A stretch of 64,000 bases of DNA from Phallus indusiatus (lineage: Eukaryota > Basidiomycota > Agaricomycetes > Phallales > Phallaceae). Both the position numbers and the translations under genes were made by a program. The stretch spans positions 62,001 to 126,000 of the forward strand of contig JAQFWX010000024.1 in assembly GCA_027605045.1 (NCBI GenBank), written 5' to 3'. Below, in pieces: positions 12,401 to 24,231 of the stretch. Numbering within the stretch: the stretch's first letter is position 1; the number at the start of each line of letters is the position of its first letter. Below the pieces are notes generated by a model. It searched no databases. It worked only from the letters and a program-made list of their open reading frames with translations, and was not told the origin of the DNA.

Positions 12401-12824
12401 TGGTGGACAATGCGGATAAATGATTCAGGTGCGTGTGCTGAATGGTGTGTAGGTTCGGTTTCTTCTTCTGATTCAAATTCTGTTAAAGAATCAATCATTT
12501 TATAACTGAATTTTAATATTATAATTATATGTATAAATATATACCGTTCATTTCGACGTCCTGGCTGGATGAAGGTGCGTCACGTTCACTGTCGTTATAT
12601 ATGGTTGACTGAGCGCGAGACAGTACACTTGATGGTGGGTTACTTGGATTTGGTATCCATACTTGCTTCTTTTTTGGTGTCCTTCTTGTAAGTTTGTAGT
12701 CTCGTTCGCAGACTTGGACATGTCGCTTATATCCATGAGTGGACCACGACCGACCACACCATTGACACCAAGCTTGATCTGTCCGAAGATGGACGTCAGG
12801 GGGTTTTGGAATAGGCATTTTCAA
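9455..12824 (-). CDS. Plavaka-family transposase
   Basis: Ten exons on the minus strand join in phase to 965 aa: 12824-12545, 12479-12106, 12056-11838, 11790-11605, 11555-11130, 11077-10926, 10866-10770, 10717-10319, 10266-9940 and 9892-9455. The N-terminus has a zinc-finger-like motif CQWCGRSW...HGYKRHVQVC. After an acidic linker come the Plavaka hallmarks: HHPHSGK, PWAPFRKREDFEF, the W-rich YRDPWEWI, GLRWWEIQ, NGSGNGGG, and a cysteine cluster CCACGTRG...HPCPRCLVSK. The C-terminal part includes FHGQPRNDFVV. The enzyme would recognise the element ends and excise and reinsert it in the nucleus. No stop or frameshift was found. MKM at 12824 or the ATG at 12818 could be the start. I did not assign catalytic acidic residues. 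Confidence 0.88.
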
Positions 12825-13012
12825 GTTTTACTGAGGAGATGAAGGAAGGAAAAAATGTTAGTTTTCATGCCACGAACAGGTAAACAAGTGTGACGACATC
12901 GCTCAGGGTCGCAATAGTATGTTGCGGCGATGCCCCACATCGACACCTCACTTTGCGCCTCTAGTCACACACTTTTTCCTTCTCCAGAGTCTTCAAACCA
13001 CATCCAAAAATC

Positions 13013-14767
13013 ATGGTCCTCACTAACATAACCAATTCCGGCCTGAGGGTCAACAGGCAGCAGCGATATACACCATCTCGTGGAAGCATCGAAGATGTGA
13101 GTATTGTTTGCACTGGTTCCTGCCCAACTGTCATTATTTTGTAGCCATCGTTCCTTCAAGATGATGAAGAAAAGAACACCCTCATTACGGAAAATATGGA
13201 ACTGAAGAAAAAGCTTGCGGAGCTAGAGAATAATGAAGCAAGATCTGAAAGAGTAAACCGGCGACACAAGCTCCCACAGCTGAGCGATGAGGATGGCAAA
13301 AATGAAGTCAAAAATCTTGGCCAGCAATTTGCTTTTACCGGCATACTTTGGATGCATGACCCTGGCAACACATTTCGCTCAGCATTTGATGATGATTGGG
13401 ATCCCGCAGATCGTTTTGTAAAGGACGATGTCGGCATTATACAAGGACAGTACCGCGAATTGATGGATTTCATACCTTCCAATCTGCATGGAAAAATGGA
13501 AGATGGTTTATTTATCAATACCGTAAGATCTCATCTTCTCCACAAAATTGATTTATTTGATGGGATTTGTAGTTCATGGCTGGAATGCAGACGCAGCGAA
13601 GCAATGGAAGTACCAGAGTTAAACAGCAAGCCCGGCATGCCATATTCCAATCAACCAATCAAGATTTCACCACACGCGCTGATCATTTTAAAGAGCTCAT
13701 AGGCTGGACAATTAATGAAGATGGCAAGGGTTGTTACAAGGTTTTGGCACCAATTCTTTTCAAGGATTATGCCGGAAAATTTGACAAGTGGAAGATATTC
13801 CGCCACCCCATTATAATGCGCGTAAGTAATTGATTGTATTATGTTGTTTAAATACTACTTAGATGGGTATCTAGATGTACGCGGCCCTATTCAGAGGACC
13901 GTCGTCTCTTAAGGATGTTGAAGATGGTGCTATTTGTGGTCCGGCTCAAGCCCATCATAACCTCGAGCTGCAGTGGAAGCTTCGCAACGTTAGTGCTGGT
14001 GCAATTGCTGCATCTGCTATCTACGTATGTTTGATCTTCAGGCTCTGTGGGATTGGTTTGTTGGAACTCAGAATTGTCCTAGGCGCGATTCGCTGCATCT
14101 ACAGACTCTGCTTTCAAAACCGTTGGTGGTGACACAAAGATCCAGTATCAGCAAGACTATGAGTTTTACCTGCAGTATTTATATGATGGCTTGCAGAACA
14201 AATCACCCTCAGTGCTTCGGATCTTTGAAGAGTGGAATGCCGTATTTTATGGCAACCTACCTGGAGTTGTCTCGAATGGTATTTCCAAAGGTACCCTTGA
14301 TGAAGGGCTTGACGACATCATCGATGGGATTCGTGGTGAAGCTGTACAGGAACGTTTGCGCATTGAGTTAGAACAGGACCAAGAACAAGAACAAGAACAA
14401 GAAGCTGTGACGGACGATTATCAAGAGAGGCCATTCATGGTAACAGTGCTAACTGATGTTTTGTTCAAGCAAATGTGAGCTTATCATTTATCAGGCAGCT
14501 CTAGAAGGTGACAAGTCGCCCAGTCCTTTGACGGAAACATCCAGCCAGTCTCCAAGCACCCGTCGACGATTTTCTCGTTCTCTGGCAAGTATAACCCCGG
14601 TTGCAACAAAGCCACGGGCCAGGCGAAACATCATTGACAGTGATTCAGAAGAGGTCCAAGTCGAGTTGCGCCCGGCCGTTCACAGCAATAAGCGCAAAAA
14701 CAAAGACACGAGTACAAATGGTGATACAAGCAATGTAGTCAGACGGAGTAAGCGTTCTCGCAAATAA
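13013..14767 (+). CDS. transposon-borne 496-aa protein of unknown function
   Basis: Six exons join in phase: 13013-13096, 13145-13522, 13573-13821, 13875-14024, 14083-14439 and 14495-14767. The gene diverges from the transposase across a 188-bp shared promoter region. The N-terminal third holds a short charged coiled-coil (ELKKKLAELENNEARSE). The middle is a globular region with FRSAFDDDWDPADRF, YRELMDFIP and FRHPIIMRMYAALFRGPSS. After LQWKLRNVSAGAIAASAIY comes a GGDTKIQYQQDYEFYL segment and a QE repeat (14374-14403). The tail is basic and serine-rich, ending RRSKRSRK, likely a nuclear localisation signal. It resembles uncharacterised proteins common in Agaricomycete genomes, but I cannot name a domain. 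Its place inside intact terminal repeats suggests an accessory factor or cargo. Confidence 0.75.
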
Positions 14768-14834
14768 TGATCAGACGCGAAAAAATAGCATCAATTGTTG
14801 TGTTATATTCAAATAAATTGTTCTACACCTGTCA

Positions 14835-15541
14835 TCATACTTGCGTTTCTGAACCTCCTTCCAAAATGTCTGAAATCTTTCTCATGCCACTCTCAACAAG
14901 CTCATGCACAATTGCAAGCTGCTTCTGCGTTTCAGCTTGCCCTTGTTCAATATTCTCTAACGCTGATCTGAGTTGTTGGAGTTCTCCTCGTATACTCTCA
15001 GACCGCCGTCTGGGTTTGGCGCGAGTGTTGGGGTGAATGTTCTCCTTGTCAGCCTCAAAATCTTCTCGGCGTCGTTTGCGGTGCTGTGTAGAAAACATTT
15101 ATCAATATATAACCCTCTCATTCAAAGGAGAAGTACTCACAGATGTACCCATGAAGCAATCAGTTTCATCCCAACGGCAAATCTTCTGGATGGGCGCAGA
15201 GTGTTTTGCTGAGCGGTCATTAGGTGACTCAGGCCATTCCTATACATATACATCTTAGTTTGGAAAAAGAGTGAAATGACAACGCTCACAAGTTTCACGG
15301 TTTTAGACTGCCAGGCGAACGCTGGTTGAGTATCAGGCAACTTTGGTAATCCCAAACAGATGTCTGGATCTGAGTCCGGTTCTGTTGCTTCCGGGTCATT
15401 CAAAGGGCTGAGTTGTTTCTTCAACTTGTTATTCGTCGCGGATTCGTTCTTCATTACAACACGTAGCGTGCAAAAGAGCTTTTGCCATCGAGCGAGGGAG
15501 ATAGTTACTCTTGTTGGAAAGTGGCGCGCGTGATTTGTCAT
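14835..15541 (-). CDS. transposon-borne 199-aa coiled-coil protein of unknown function
   Basis: Three exons join in phase: 15541-15290, 15239-15141 and 15083-14835. It converges with the 496-aa gene; the two stops lie 67 bp apart. The start is MTNHARHFPTRVTISLARWQ. A middle acidic, proline-containing linker (NDPEATEPDSDPD) follows. The last exon opens with a basic patch, HRKRRREDFEADKENIHP, resembling a nuclear signal, then a heptad-rich coiled-coil (SIRGELQQLRSALENIEQGQ and onward). It has no recognised catalytic motif. A partner or regulator of the transposase is a guess based on location. Confidence 0.68.
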
Positions 15542-16168
15542 ACTAGCTCCACTGCTCCACAGGTGCCTATCGTAAAGATATATAATGTCGACGTTGGGAT
15601 TTCGGAACGCTACTTTCTTGACTCCAGACCACTACCACTTCCGCCGTCGAACCAGCAATAGCACAAAGGTAAGTCTAGCTTGTAATTTCTTATAATAGAT
15701 TACTAACGCTCAATCAAGGTAACCCTGTCTCCCTGCAAGCTGCACCCTTCAGCGCACTTCAAAGAGTTGATTTTTAGACTAGGTTTTGCTGTTGAATAGC
15801 TCTTACGTAATGCGCGTTAGTCATTGTACATAGTATAGGAGCATAAAATAATACAATAAAATGTTCTTTCAATAATCCAATCTGTCTGATAATGTGCGCC
15901 AGTCTAATTAAAGTAAATTGAGCGAATACAGACCTCACTAGCTATATCTGATGGCTTGAGTTGCATCGAGGTCAATTGAAGTTGTGACCAAAATCGAGTC
16001 TGACCGAGGTCGATCGTGAAATCCACAGTCAAACCAACTCGGTCAGCTCACATTATCCTGATCAGGCCCTTCAGCTTCGTTAACCTGATCGGGTCGTCAG
16101 ACAGGATTTGTCTGACGGCCCTAATGAGCCCGATCGAGCTCAATCGACCGTTAAGGATTTTTGTGACA
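15542..16168. other. right arm of the transposon, non-coding
   Basis: No gene is supported in this 627-bp arm. Its last 210 bp contain the right subterminal motifs (GTCTGACGG, CTGACCGAGGTCGATC and similar) and the terminal inverted repeat at 16155-16168. The first 80 bp probably carry the promoter of the 199-aa gene. Confidence 0.55.
16155..16168 (-). repeat. right terminal inverted repeat of the transposon
   Basis: GGATTTTTGTGACA, the exact reverse complement of the left end, followed by TA. Confidence 0.85.
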
Positions 16169-16320
16169 TACCCTTCCTCTCTCTGCGCACTGAAGTGATT
16201 ACGCTGCTGTCAGTAGTTTGATTCATTGGCCAAGCCCTGTCATATCTCCGACTGTCAGTCATTATTCTTGTTTGTCAGACACGCTCTAAGGATTTGCAAC
16301 CCTTTGAAGCTTTGTTGAAC

Positions 16321-17509
16321 GGATATTTGGCGTGAGCCTTCGGACGTTGCCGATTCAGAGTTTCGTCTAATTCAGCTTCCGACCGCGACTTCCGGCTGGG
16401 CATCCATGCTCCTTCTCGCATCCGTCTGTTGCCAAGATGATTTAAGTAAGACTTTATGTAACGTTCAGCTTGACAATGTTTTTCCTTTAAAAAGGATGAA
16501 TTTCATATGCATTATTTTTGGTCATCAAGCTGGTTCACAATGTGCGGATTGTTTTGGTCTACCTCTGCTTTATCTTTCTCATACATTTTACAAACACTTG
16601 GTTGGGTGTATTGCTCATGTTCAAAATACCTTGGCGGCTCGATAGAATTGTTTCCTCACAACGCCCCGTATCTCTCTTCTTTTCTACTTTTGGACTGATA
16701 CCAAGCACATTGTCAGCCATAATCATCCACACGGTCACGGGAGAGAAGTCCTATCGTCCAAGGCTGTGCTTATCACTGGAAGCGCGTGCCGATAAAGGCT
16801 GATAACGGTCAATTGCACAGCCGTTACTGGTTTCCTTTCCTAAATAGGGGCTTGACTTTTTCGATCATCTCTTGTGGCCCAAGCTTCTTTAATGCCCACC
16901 GCAGGTGCACCTGTCAATCTCCCAGATTCTCCTCTTCAAATAAAGAAAATACTACTGGACTACGGCAACACACGCCTAGGAGGTATTTTCAGGAGTCCCA
17001 ATAGCGAAATATGACAGGTCGATGCGTAGGTTCAGGCGAATCGTGATCGATAGTCGGTATTGCGTTAAAGTCATCATGAAATATGCGGTATGAAAACGCG
17101 GAACGGAACTCAAAATGGTAAATTCTGGTTGCGCGTTTGACAGTAACAAAACGGCAATCATCGTATTACGTGAGTCCAGCTGGAGCTGGCACATTTATCA
17201 TCACATGAGATCCACAATTGAAAATAGATGTTTTCTGCGTGTGAGGTCCAATAAGATTCAATATATGAGATGTCCTGACAATACAGGTGCCTGTAATCAG
17301 CATTCGAAGCCCGAAGAAACAATGGCGAAACCTGACTAAACCTGAGTAACAGATGATCCCAGTCGAATTCAATACCCAAGTAACAACTAGACTCGTGGCA
17401 CAAGCCAGCAACAGAAACTGTTTTTTTACAAAAATGCCTCTGTCGTTCTTCGACCTCACCGTTATTTCTATAGGTTTATCCATATCCTTATTATTGTATT
17501 ATACAACAA
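16321..17509 (+). repeat. direct repeat, promoter plus exon 1 (copy B)
   Basis: Second copy of the 5474-6612 block, starting only 152 bp after the transposon end. Small insertions separate the copies, for example extra bases around 16440-16500. It stops at TATTATACAACAA within exon 1, where the sequence turns to an unrelated AT-rich tract. Confidence 0.75.
17434..17509 (+). pseudogene. solitary P450 exon-1 relic
   Basis: The ATG at 17434 starts MPLSFFDLTVISIGLS, nearly identical to the anchor of P450-2. Homology ends before the RVPKG splice site, and the frame closes 10 codons later. No other P450 exons follow before P450-3, which has its own exon 1 at 18093. It is a relic of partial duplication, not an exon of P450-3. 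Confidence 0.75.
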
Positions 17510-17564
17510 CAAACACTATGCTGTTACGTTATATTTCATGATTATTATTTCAACAGGATAATGA

Positions 17565-17602
17565 CATCGGCTTGACATCGGCTTGACATCTGCTTTCCTT
17601 AT
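17565..17602 (+). repeat. 13-bp tandem repeat, about 2.5 copies
   Basis: The unit CATCGGCTTGA is repeated around 17567-17595, in the junction between the solo exon relic and the promoter of P450-3. It is probably a scar of the rearrangement. Confidence 0.5.
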
Positions 17603-18092
17603 GTCAAACTCGGGCTTGTTGCCTTCTGCTGATGTGCATGCCAATCTCCCACAGCTAAAGCTAATGACAAAGAGGTATGTACGCCTACTTTAAAAGGTAT
17701 TTCAGGAGGCTCAATTGCGAGAATGATTTTTTTGATCGATGTACGAGCCAATGCCTAACTCCACGCAATTTAAGTCTATCGTTGGTATTGCGCCATGGGA
17801 CACGCCGCGAGAATACTAGGAACAGAACCTCGAATGTTCTGATTGTGTATCTGTCAACACAAATGGCAATCATTACCTTATATAGCCGACACATTGTCAC
17901 ATGCGAGGACAGATGCTCTGTCCGTGTGTGCGGTTCCAATGGGATCCAATATATCAAAACTCCCACTGACAATATAGGCTATAAATCAGGCATCCGTGCT
18001 TGAAATAGTTAAATCTTTCCCAGCTGAGTTGAAACGGATAAATACCCACCTAGACTCGCACCACCCAACAACAGAAGGTGTTTTGTGCTATG

Positions 18093-20223
18093 ATGCCTCT
18101 GTCGTTCCTCGACCTCGCCATTACTTTCATAGGTATATCTCTAGCTTTATTGCTTTATTACACAAAAATACGTGTCCCAAAAGGTTTGTATTTTTCTTTA
18201 TATTGGGTACCCATCATATTTAGTTGTGTACCACAGGTCTTCGCCTGCCACCGGGTCCTCCAGGTCACTTTTTGTGGGGAAATCTGAGAGATTATCCGTC
18301 TGGAGCTTTGGAGTACTTATTTTACCAGAAATGGGCTAAGAACTATGGTACTTGAGCTTGTGCTACAGCCCATTACTCGATTCTTACCATTCAAGGTGAC
18401 CTCGTTTACTTAAATGTCTTGGGTCAATCAATCCTCATTGTCAACTCGACGGATATGGAACGGGAGCTATTCAACAAAAGGGGTGCAATATACTCGGGTA
18501 GACCCAAAACGACAATGATGCATGACCTGTGATTATTTAATCCTGAATAGAGTTTAAATCAGTTGACGAATAATTTTAGGACTAATTTTGGTGACTCTGC
18601 CATCTTCTCTATGGACTACGGTGAACGATGGTCTCAACACCGGGCGATGCTACATGACGGATTGTCGTCCAAGAACCTTACTACTTACACCCCGATTATG
18701 GAAGCGGATGCCAGGTCTCATGAATTTATCGCTCTGCAATTCAAACCAACTGATTCTTCATTGAACTGAAGGTCTTTCGCGCAGCGCCTTATTGCTGAAC
18801 CTATAAATGATCTGAAACTGATCAGAGACGTAATCGGGGGATTTATTATGAGGGTATATATGTTCTAATCATTCGGGATAAAGGGTTCGCTAATAATTTC
18901 AAGATTACCTACGGCATCGATGCTCAGCCTGAAGATGATCCATTCGTAAAGGTTGCGGAGCGTTTCACAGACATTGTTACACAAGCAATAGTTCCTGGAG
19001 CATTCACGGTTGATAGCATTCCAGTTAGTAAGTGGTGTTTATAGACTTAGTTGGGATGGTGCTCATATCTAATAGTGAAATATCTTCCATCATGGTTACC
19101 TGGTTTGAAATTTCCGAAAGCCGCGGAAGAGATAAACCAAAGTTTTCAAAACATGCTGGAAATCCCATTCGACTACGCCAGAAATGCTTTTGTGAGTAGC
19201 TCGTTTAGTTCACACACCCTTGCTTCATAAAAGAGGTTAGGTCAAAGGGAACTACAATCCTTCGTTTGTATCAACACACCTGGAAAATCTCGCCAATAAG
19301 CTCAATTCTCACAACGATGACGAACAGATGATTCGTGAAGTAGCTGTAGACATATTTGCGGCAGGAATTGATACGGTATATGAGAACATTTCCCTCAGTC
19401 AAAACTATACTCATAAGAGTTTCAATCATTAGATAGATTCTCAGATTCGCGTATTCTTTTTAGCAATGGCACTTTATCCAGATGTTCAGAAAAAAGCTCA
19501 GGAAGAGCTTGACAGAGTAGTTGGAAGGGATACTCTACCATCGTTTACTGATCTTCCGAGTCTTCCCTACCTCAATGCACTCTGCAGTGAATCATTTCGA
19601 TGGCATCCGATTACTCCCCTTGCATTGCCACACAAATTGAGTCGTGACGACGTGGTGAATGGATACTTTATACCCAAAGATACAATTTGCCTGGGAAATA
19701 CCCGGTGAGTAGCCACCATTTATTGTAACTCCACTTCCTTATTGAATATCGATTAGGTCTCTGCTCCATTCAGAAAATGATTATGGTCCCTACCCTAACG
19801 AGTTCAGACCGGAAAGATTTCTGGATGGCAGCTCCAAATTAAAGCCCGATGCTGTATTCGGATATGGACGACGGTATGACCATATCTTATATTAATTTAT
19901 TTTTCTCAAAACATTGTTTGTTTTCCCCGGGATTTAGCGTTTGTCCTGGAAAGTTATTGGCTGAATCATTCTTCAGCATTATCGTTGCAACTGTTTTGCA
20001 AGTCGCGAATATTTCTGTGCTAGAGAATGAGCCTCTGTTGGGCATCGTTGAGAACAATGAGTTCGCCCCGGGAGTTGTAGCGTACGTTCATATTTCATAA
20101 ACAATCTCAGAAAATGCTGAGATGCTGCATCTCTTTTTCTCCCTCAGACGTCCGCGAGATTTCAGGTGTCGAGTTGATGCGCGATCGGATGCTCACAAGT
20201 TATTAGACTCATATATTACGTGA
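18093..20223 (+). CDS. cytochrome P450 monooxygenase, array copy 3
   Basis: Twelve-exon paralog of about 510 aa. The anchor exon is 18093-18183 (an adjacent ATG at 18090 would add one Met). Exon 2 starts with GLRLPPGPPGHFLWGN. Motifs are ITYGIDAQPEDDPF, AGIDT, ESFRW, RPERFL and heme loop FGYGRRVCPG; the C-terminus is RPRDFRCRVDA and the stop is at 20221. All introns have GT donors, including intron 1, where P450-2 has GC. It lacks the QG of the usual NQGNY at the intron 7/exon 8 boundary and reads VKGNY. It is closest to P450-2, and its diverged upstream region resembles the repeated promoter block. Confidence 0.85.
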
Positions 20224-21021
20224 ATTCCTGAGGGTGTATATTATTGGTGAAAGTTTGACAATTGATCAATATTTGATAGCATGAAGGACCGGACATCGCT
20301 CGTTCATGATCATTGTAATTTGCCACGGCCCAGATTTCAAAGCGACTTATGAAACGCCGTCTTATAACACTTCTTTTTTATTTCCATGAGAGTTTGACTT
20401 TACTTCTGCGATCATATCTCAGTCAGCTTTGTAATTCTCATCATACCATAGATAAGGCTAGAATATATTAAACCGGAACATTCCGAGAAGTGACATTTCT
20501 TAACGAAAGAAGCTTTCTAGCGCATTGAACGTGATTATCCGTCTCGATGAAGGAAGTATGTATCATTGCGCCTGAATATTGTGCCTGAGAGAAGCTACTA
20601 CTAGCCTCTATTAGCAGCCCGAATATTGCGGCATACACGATGCCGCAAACGACGGTGGGGTGGCAGATGGACGGTGATCATATCTTAACAAAAAAATGAC
20701 ATTATAATAGATTATAATTAGACGAATTTCAAGAAAGCGCCAATCGGACGATCATGAAAATTCATATGCTCTCCCAAACATAACGTAACATGATATTTAT
20801 GGTAATGACGACCCCAATTCGAAAATAGACTGACGTCGATTTGCAACGATTATGCTTTAGAAGCGTGTATACATGCATCTTATACACGCATCTCTCTCAA
20901 GATTTGCCAGTGAGAAAACGCTTTGAGTTGTTAGGTTCCCATAAATTAATAATAAACACCTGCCCAGTGCCAGTGACTGGCAGTCAGCCAGAAACATTCA
21001 CAACAGCTGTTTTAGCCTGCG
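20224..21021. other. intergenic region, related to that before P450-6
   Basis: No gene is supported. The tract around 20530-20700 (GATTATCCGTCTCGATGAAG and what follows) resembles 26755-26880 upstream of P450-6. P450-4 and P450-6 were therefore duplicated with their 5' flanks. Confidence 0.5.
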
Positions 21022-23219
21022 ATGACCCTATCACCACTCCTCGACACAGCCGTTGTTATTGTAGCTTTCTCTTTATCTGCTTTACTATATTATACCACGG
21101 TACGCGTGCCAAGAGGTTCGTACACACTGATGGGGACAAGTAGCTCCCTCGGCCATGATACAGTTATGCTCACTTCCATGTTCATTTGTACAGGCCTTCA
21201 GCTTCCACCAGGTCCTCGGGGACATCCTATATGGGGGAACCTAAGAGATTTCCCATCTGGAACTCTGGAGTATACAGTTTACGAGAAATGGGCCAGGAAA
21301 TATGGTGCTCAATGGTTCAGCTCCCGCCGTGTGCCCACTATCTGATTTACCAATCATATATAGGCGACCTTGTATATCTGAATGTTCTGGGCCAGTCAAT
21401 TCTCATTATAAACTCTCGGGATATGGAACGAGAATTATTCAGTAGAAGAGGTGCAATATATTCGGACAGACCCAGCACGAGTATGCTGCATGATCTGTAA
21501 GTTTCGCATATTTAAGAAAACGTGAGTTTATTCCAAAATATTTCTCAATCTAGAACCAACGCTGGAAAAACCGCCATCGCAGCAATGAATTATAGTGAAA
21601 AATGGATTCAACACCGGACCCTAATAAACAATTTACTGTCCTTGAAGAATCTCAGTCCATATCATCCGATCCTGGAGGCAAACGCTAGGTTTTATAGTTT
21701 CATCTTTCTTATCACGTTGGTATTGATTTTTGTAATTGCTCACTAACTAAAAGGTCGTTTGTGGAACGTCTCATTCTTGAGCCTGTAAACAACCTGGAAC
21801 TTGCTAGACACATTGTTGGAGGGTTTATCATGCAGGTACGGACTTCCGACTAATCAAATCAATCAAATATCCGTACTAATAGTAAAGAACTTGCAGTTCA
21901 CATATGGTATCGATGTTCTTCCCAAGAACGACCCTTACTTGGAACTTGCCGAAAGTTTCATGTATTATTTTACTCAAGCCCTGGTCCCTGGGGCATATAT
22001 CGTCGATAGCATTCCATTGAGTGAGCATGTAAAATGTTGTGAATCCACTCATAATTAATATCCATTTAATATGGATAGTGAAGCACCTTCCGTCATGGTT
22101 CCCCGGCTTGCAGTTTCCGAAGGCAGTCAAGGAATTAAACGAGAATTTACAAAGAATGACAAATATGCCATATGAATATGCCAAAAAATCGTTCGTGAGT
22201 GCGTCATAATATGTACCTTCATCTTTCATTAAGAAACTGTAGTCGCAAGGAAACTACAAGCCCTCATTTGTCTCGAAGTGCTGGGAAGAGCTCGTCAATA
22301 ATCCGGATTCCTCCGATGATGATGAAGAGGTCATCCGTAAAACAGCGGTAAACACTTATTTCGCTGGGATAGACACGGTGGACACCTCTTCTTTTCATAT
22401 ATCAACCTTACACTAACACCGATAATAGCTGGAAACACAAATCCGTGCGTTCTTCCTAGCAATGGCACTTTATCCAGATGTGCAAAAAAAGGCTCAAGAA
22501 GAGTTGGATAAAGTGATCGGTAGAGAGAGCCTGCCTTCGTTCTCCGATATTCCGAATCTTCCCTACGTCAGGGCGCTTTGCAATGAATCTATTCGGTGGC
22601 ATCCAGTTACTCCGATAGGTGTACCTCATCAATTGAAAGAAGACGACGTCATAAATGGATATTTTATACCTAAAGGAACCATCTGTTTTAGTAATTCTTG
22701 GTGAATTAATTTTCGATTGGTCAACACTTCTTCCAAATCAAATTGAAACTGAAGCTGGAAACCAGGCTTCTTCTTCACTCAGAAGATGACTTTGGACCCG
22801 ATACTCACAAGTTTAGACCTGAGAGGTTTCTGGACGTCAATGGAAGTGCAAAGCTGAAACCAGACTCGGCGTTTGGCTCAGGAAGACGGTATGGTCAACC
22901 ATACTTATTAAATCACCATTCGGAAAAAAAATGACCTTGTTCTGATCTTTAGGATATGTCCTGGAAAAGCGTTGGCGGAAACCTCTCTTAGCATCATGAT
23001 TGCGACCGTGTTGCATGTTGTGAATATCTCAACGCTCGAGGATGAACCGCTGGCTAGCATCGACGAAAATCATGAATTTGCCCCAGGAATTGTAGCGTAA
23101 GTAATACTTCCATTATAAAAAAATGTGAATAATAATCTCACCCTTTCTTATTCAGACGTCCTCGAGATTTTAAATGTCGAATTGATGCACGACCCGATGC
23201 CCAGAAACTGCTGAGTTGA
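21022..23219 (+). CDS. cytochrome P450 monooxygenase, array copy 4
   Basis: Twelve exons, about 510 aa. The anchor exon 21022-21115 encodes MTLSPLLDTAVVIVAFSLSA. Motifs are LQLPPGPRGHPIWGN (Arg replaces the usual Pro in the hinge), FTYGIDVLPKNDP, AGIDT, ESIRW, RPERFL and heme loop FGSGRRICPG; it ends DAQKLLS and the stop is at 23217. The sister gene is P450-6, sharing most of the sequence as well as both flanks. No break was found. Confidence 0.85.
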
Positions 23220-24231
23220 CTCGAGATAAGTTGATTATAGTCGACTGGTCCGTCAAATCCGTTGTACATATTCTTGATTCAAAGAGAAAGAAACATACTA
23301 GTAAAACCTTATAATTTGCTTGCAATATCAAAAATTGGGAACAGACTTCGCACAATAGGGAATACCTCTGAACGACTCATTCAAGTCAAGTTGACTCTAT
23401 GCAGAACAGGTGTAAAGTAGCACGCCCAAATGACGCGTATTTTCATTCGGACACAATAACGCGCGCGACGATGCAAGATGTGAAGCTAAGTATAGCTGCC
23501 CCAATATTTGGCTCGGCTGTTCCCGAAGTTGGTTATATGGCACAGTGCCGCTACTGTCACTGCCGCAAGGGAGATCCCACCGCGCACCGAGCCTGTCGAC
23601 TCCTGCCCCCACCTCCTGAGTAGCGACGGAGCGTCTGACGAGGCTGGGACTGCAACGTGTGACACCCTTCTTTTAATGTGACAGATAACATGAACAGATC
23701 AGCGCGAATGGAAAGCTATAAGGGTCTTGTAACATCCTGTTTAGGAGGTGCATTAGAATAGAAAGAATGTTGCCGGTCTGTATAATATGTCCGTTCACTA
23801 GACAAAACTCACAAGACTTCGTAGGGCCGATCATTACAAATATATTATCTTGCACTCCCATTGTCAACGTAGGTTGGATTTGATTTCCTCGTCGCTGTGA
23901 ATGATTGTTGCACATGTGACTCAGATCATGAGAGAAACTTCTCAACCAACCCGCTGGATGTGTCGAGAATCTCCCGTTCAGTTATCACTACTAAACAGCA
24001 GAACAGGTGGGGTTCTCTCATTCCGGGGTGTCGGAATGAATTGAGACAATAGACAGACTCAATAAGGCTCTAATAATGCTCAATCAAACAGTGCGCGACT
24101 TGTTTCCAACTTCGTTTCTATTATGCAATTGTATGATCGTCGGGCCTTAGAGGCGACCGCCTCATGTGATCTCAACGAAAATTAACATATATATATATGT
24201 TCTTTGGTGACAGTGTCCGCGTTCCGCAGTA
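23220..24231. other. intergenic region, 3' flank shared with P450-6
   Basis: About 1 kb with no supported gene. The segment 23480-23760 aligns with 29625-29800 downstream of P450-6; both contain CCCCAA.ATTTGGCTCGGC and GTAACATCCTGTTTA. Open frames across it are not conserved between the copies. A TATA-rich palindrome ACATATATATATATGTT (about 24187-24203) precedes P450-5. Confidence 0.5.

Larger units (their letters stand above)
9254..16168. mobile_element. complete Plavaka-type (CACTA-like) DNA transposon, 6.9 kb
   Basis: The ends are TGTCACAAAAATCC at 9254-9267 and its exact reverse complement at 16155-16168. Similarity continues imperfectly for about 20 bp more. A TA dinucleotide flanks each end (9252-9253 and 16169-16170) as the likely target-site duplication. 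Both subterminal regions (about 9285-9370 and 15960-16140) are rich in the motif CTGACG or its complement, as expected of transposase-binding sites. Inside are three genes: a transposase on the minus strand, a divergent 496-aa gene and a 199-aa coiled-coil gene. All three are open with consistent splice phases, so this looks like an autonomous, recently active copy. The Plavaka family assignment rests on the transposase; the two other genes are inferred cargo or accessory proteins. Confidence 0.85.

Noticed and set aside
17434..18093. The solo exon at 17434 as the true first exon of P450-3
   Set aside because: Its donor site is missing, and P450-3 has its own complete exon 1 at 18093 with a proper GT donor and TATA-like element.
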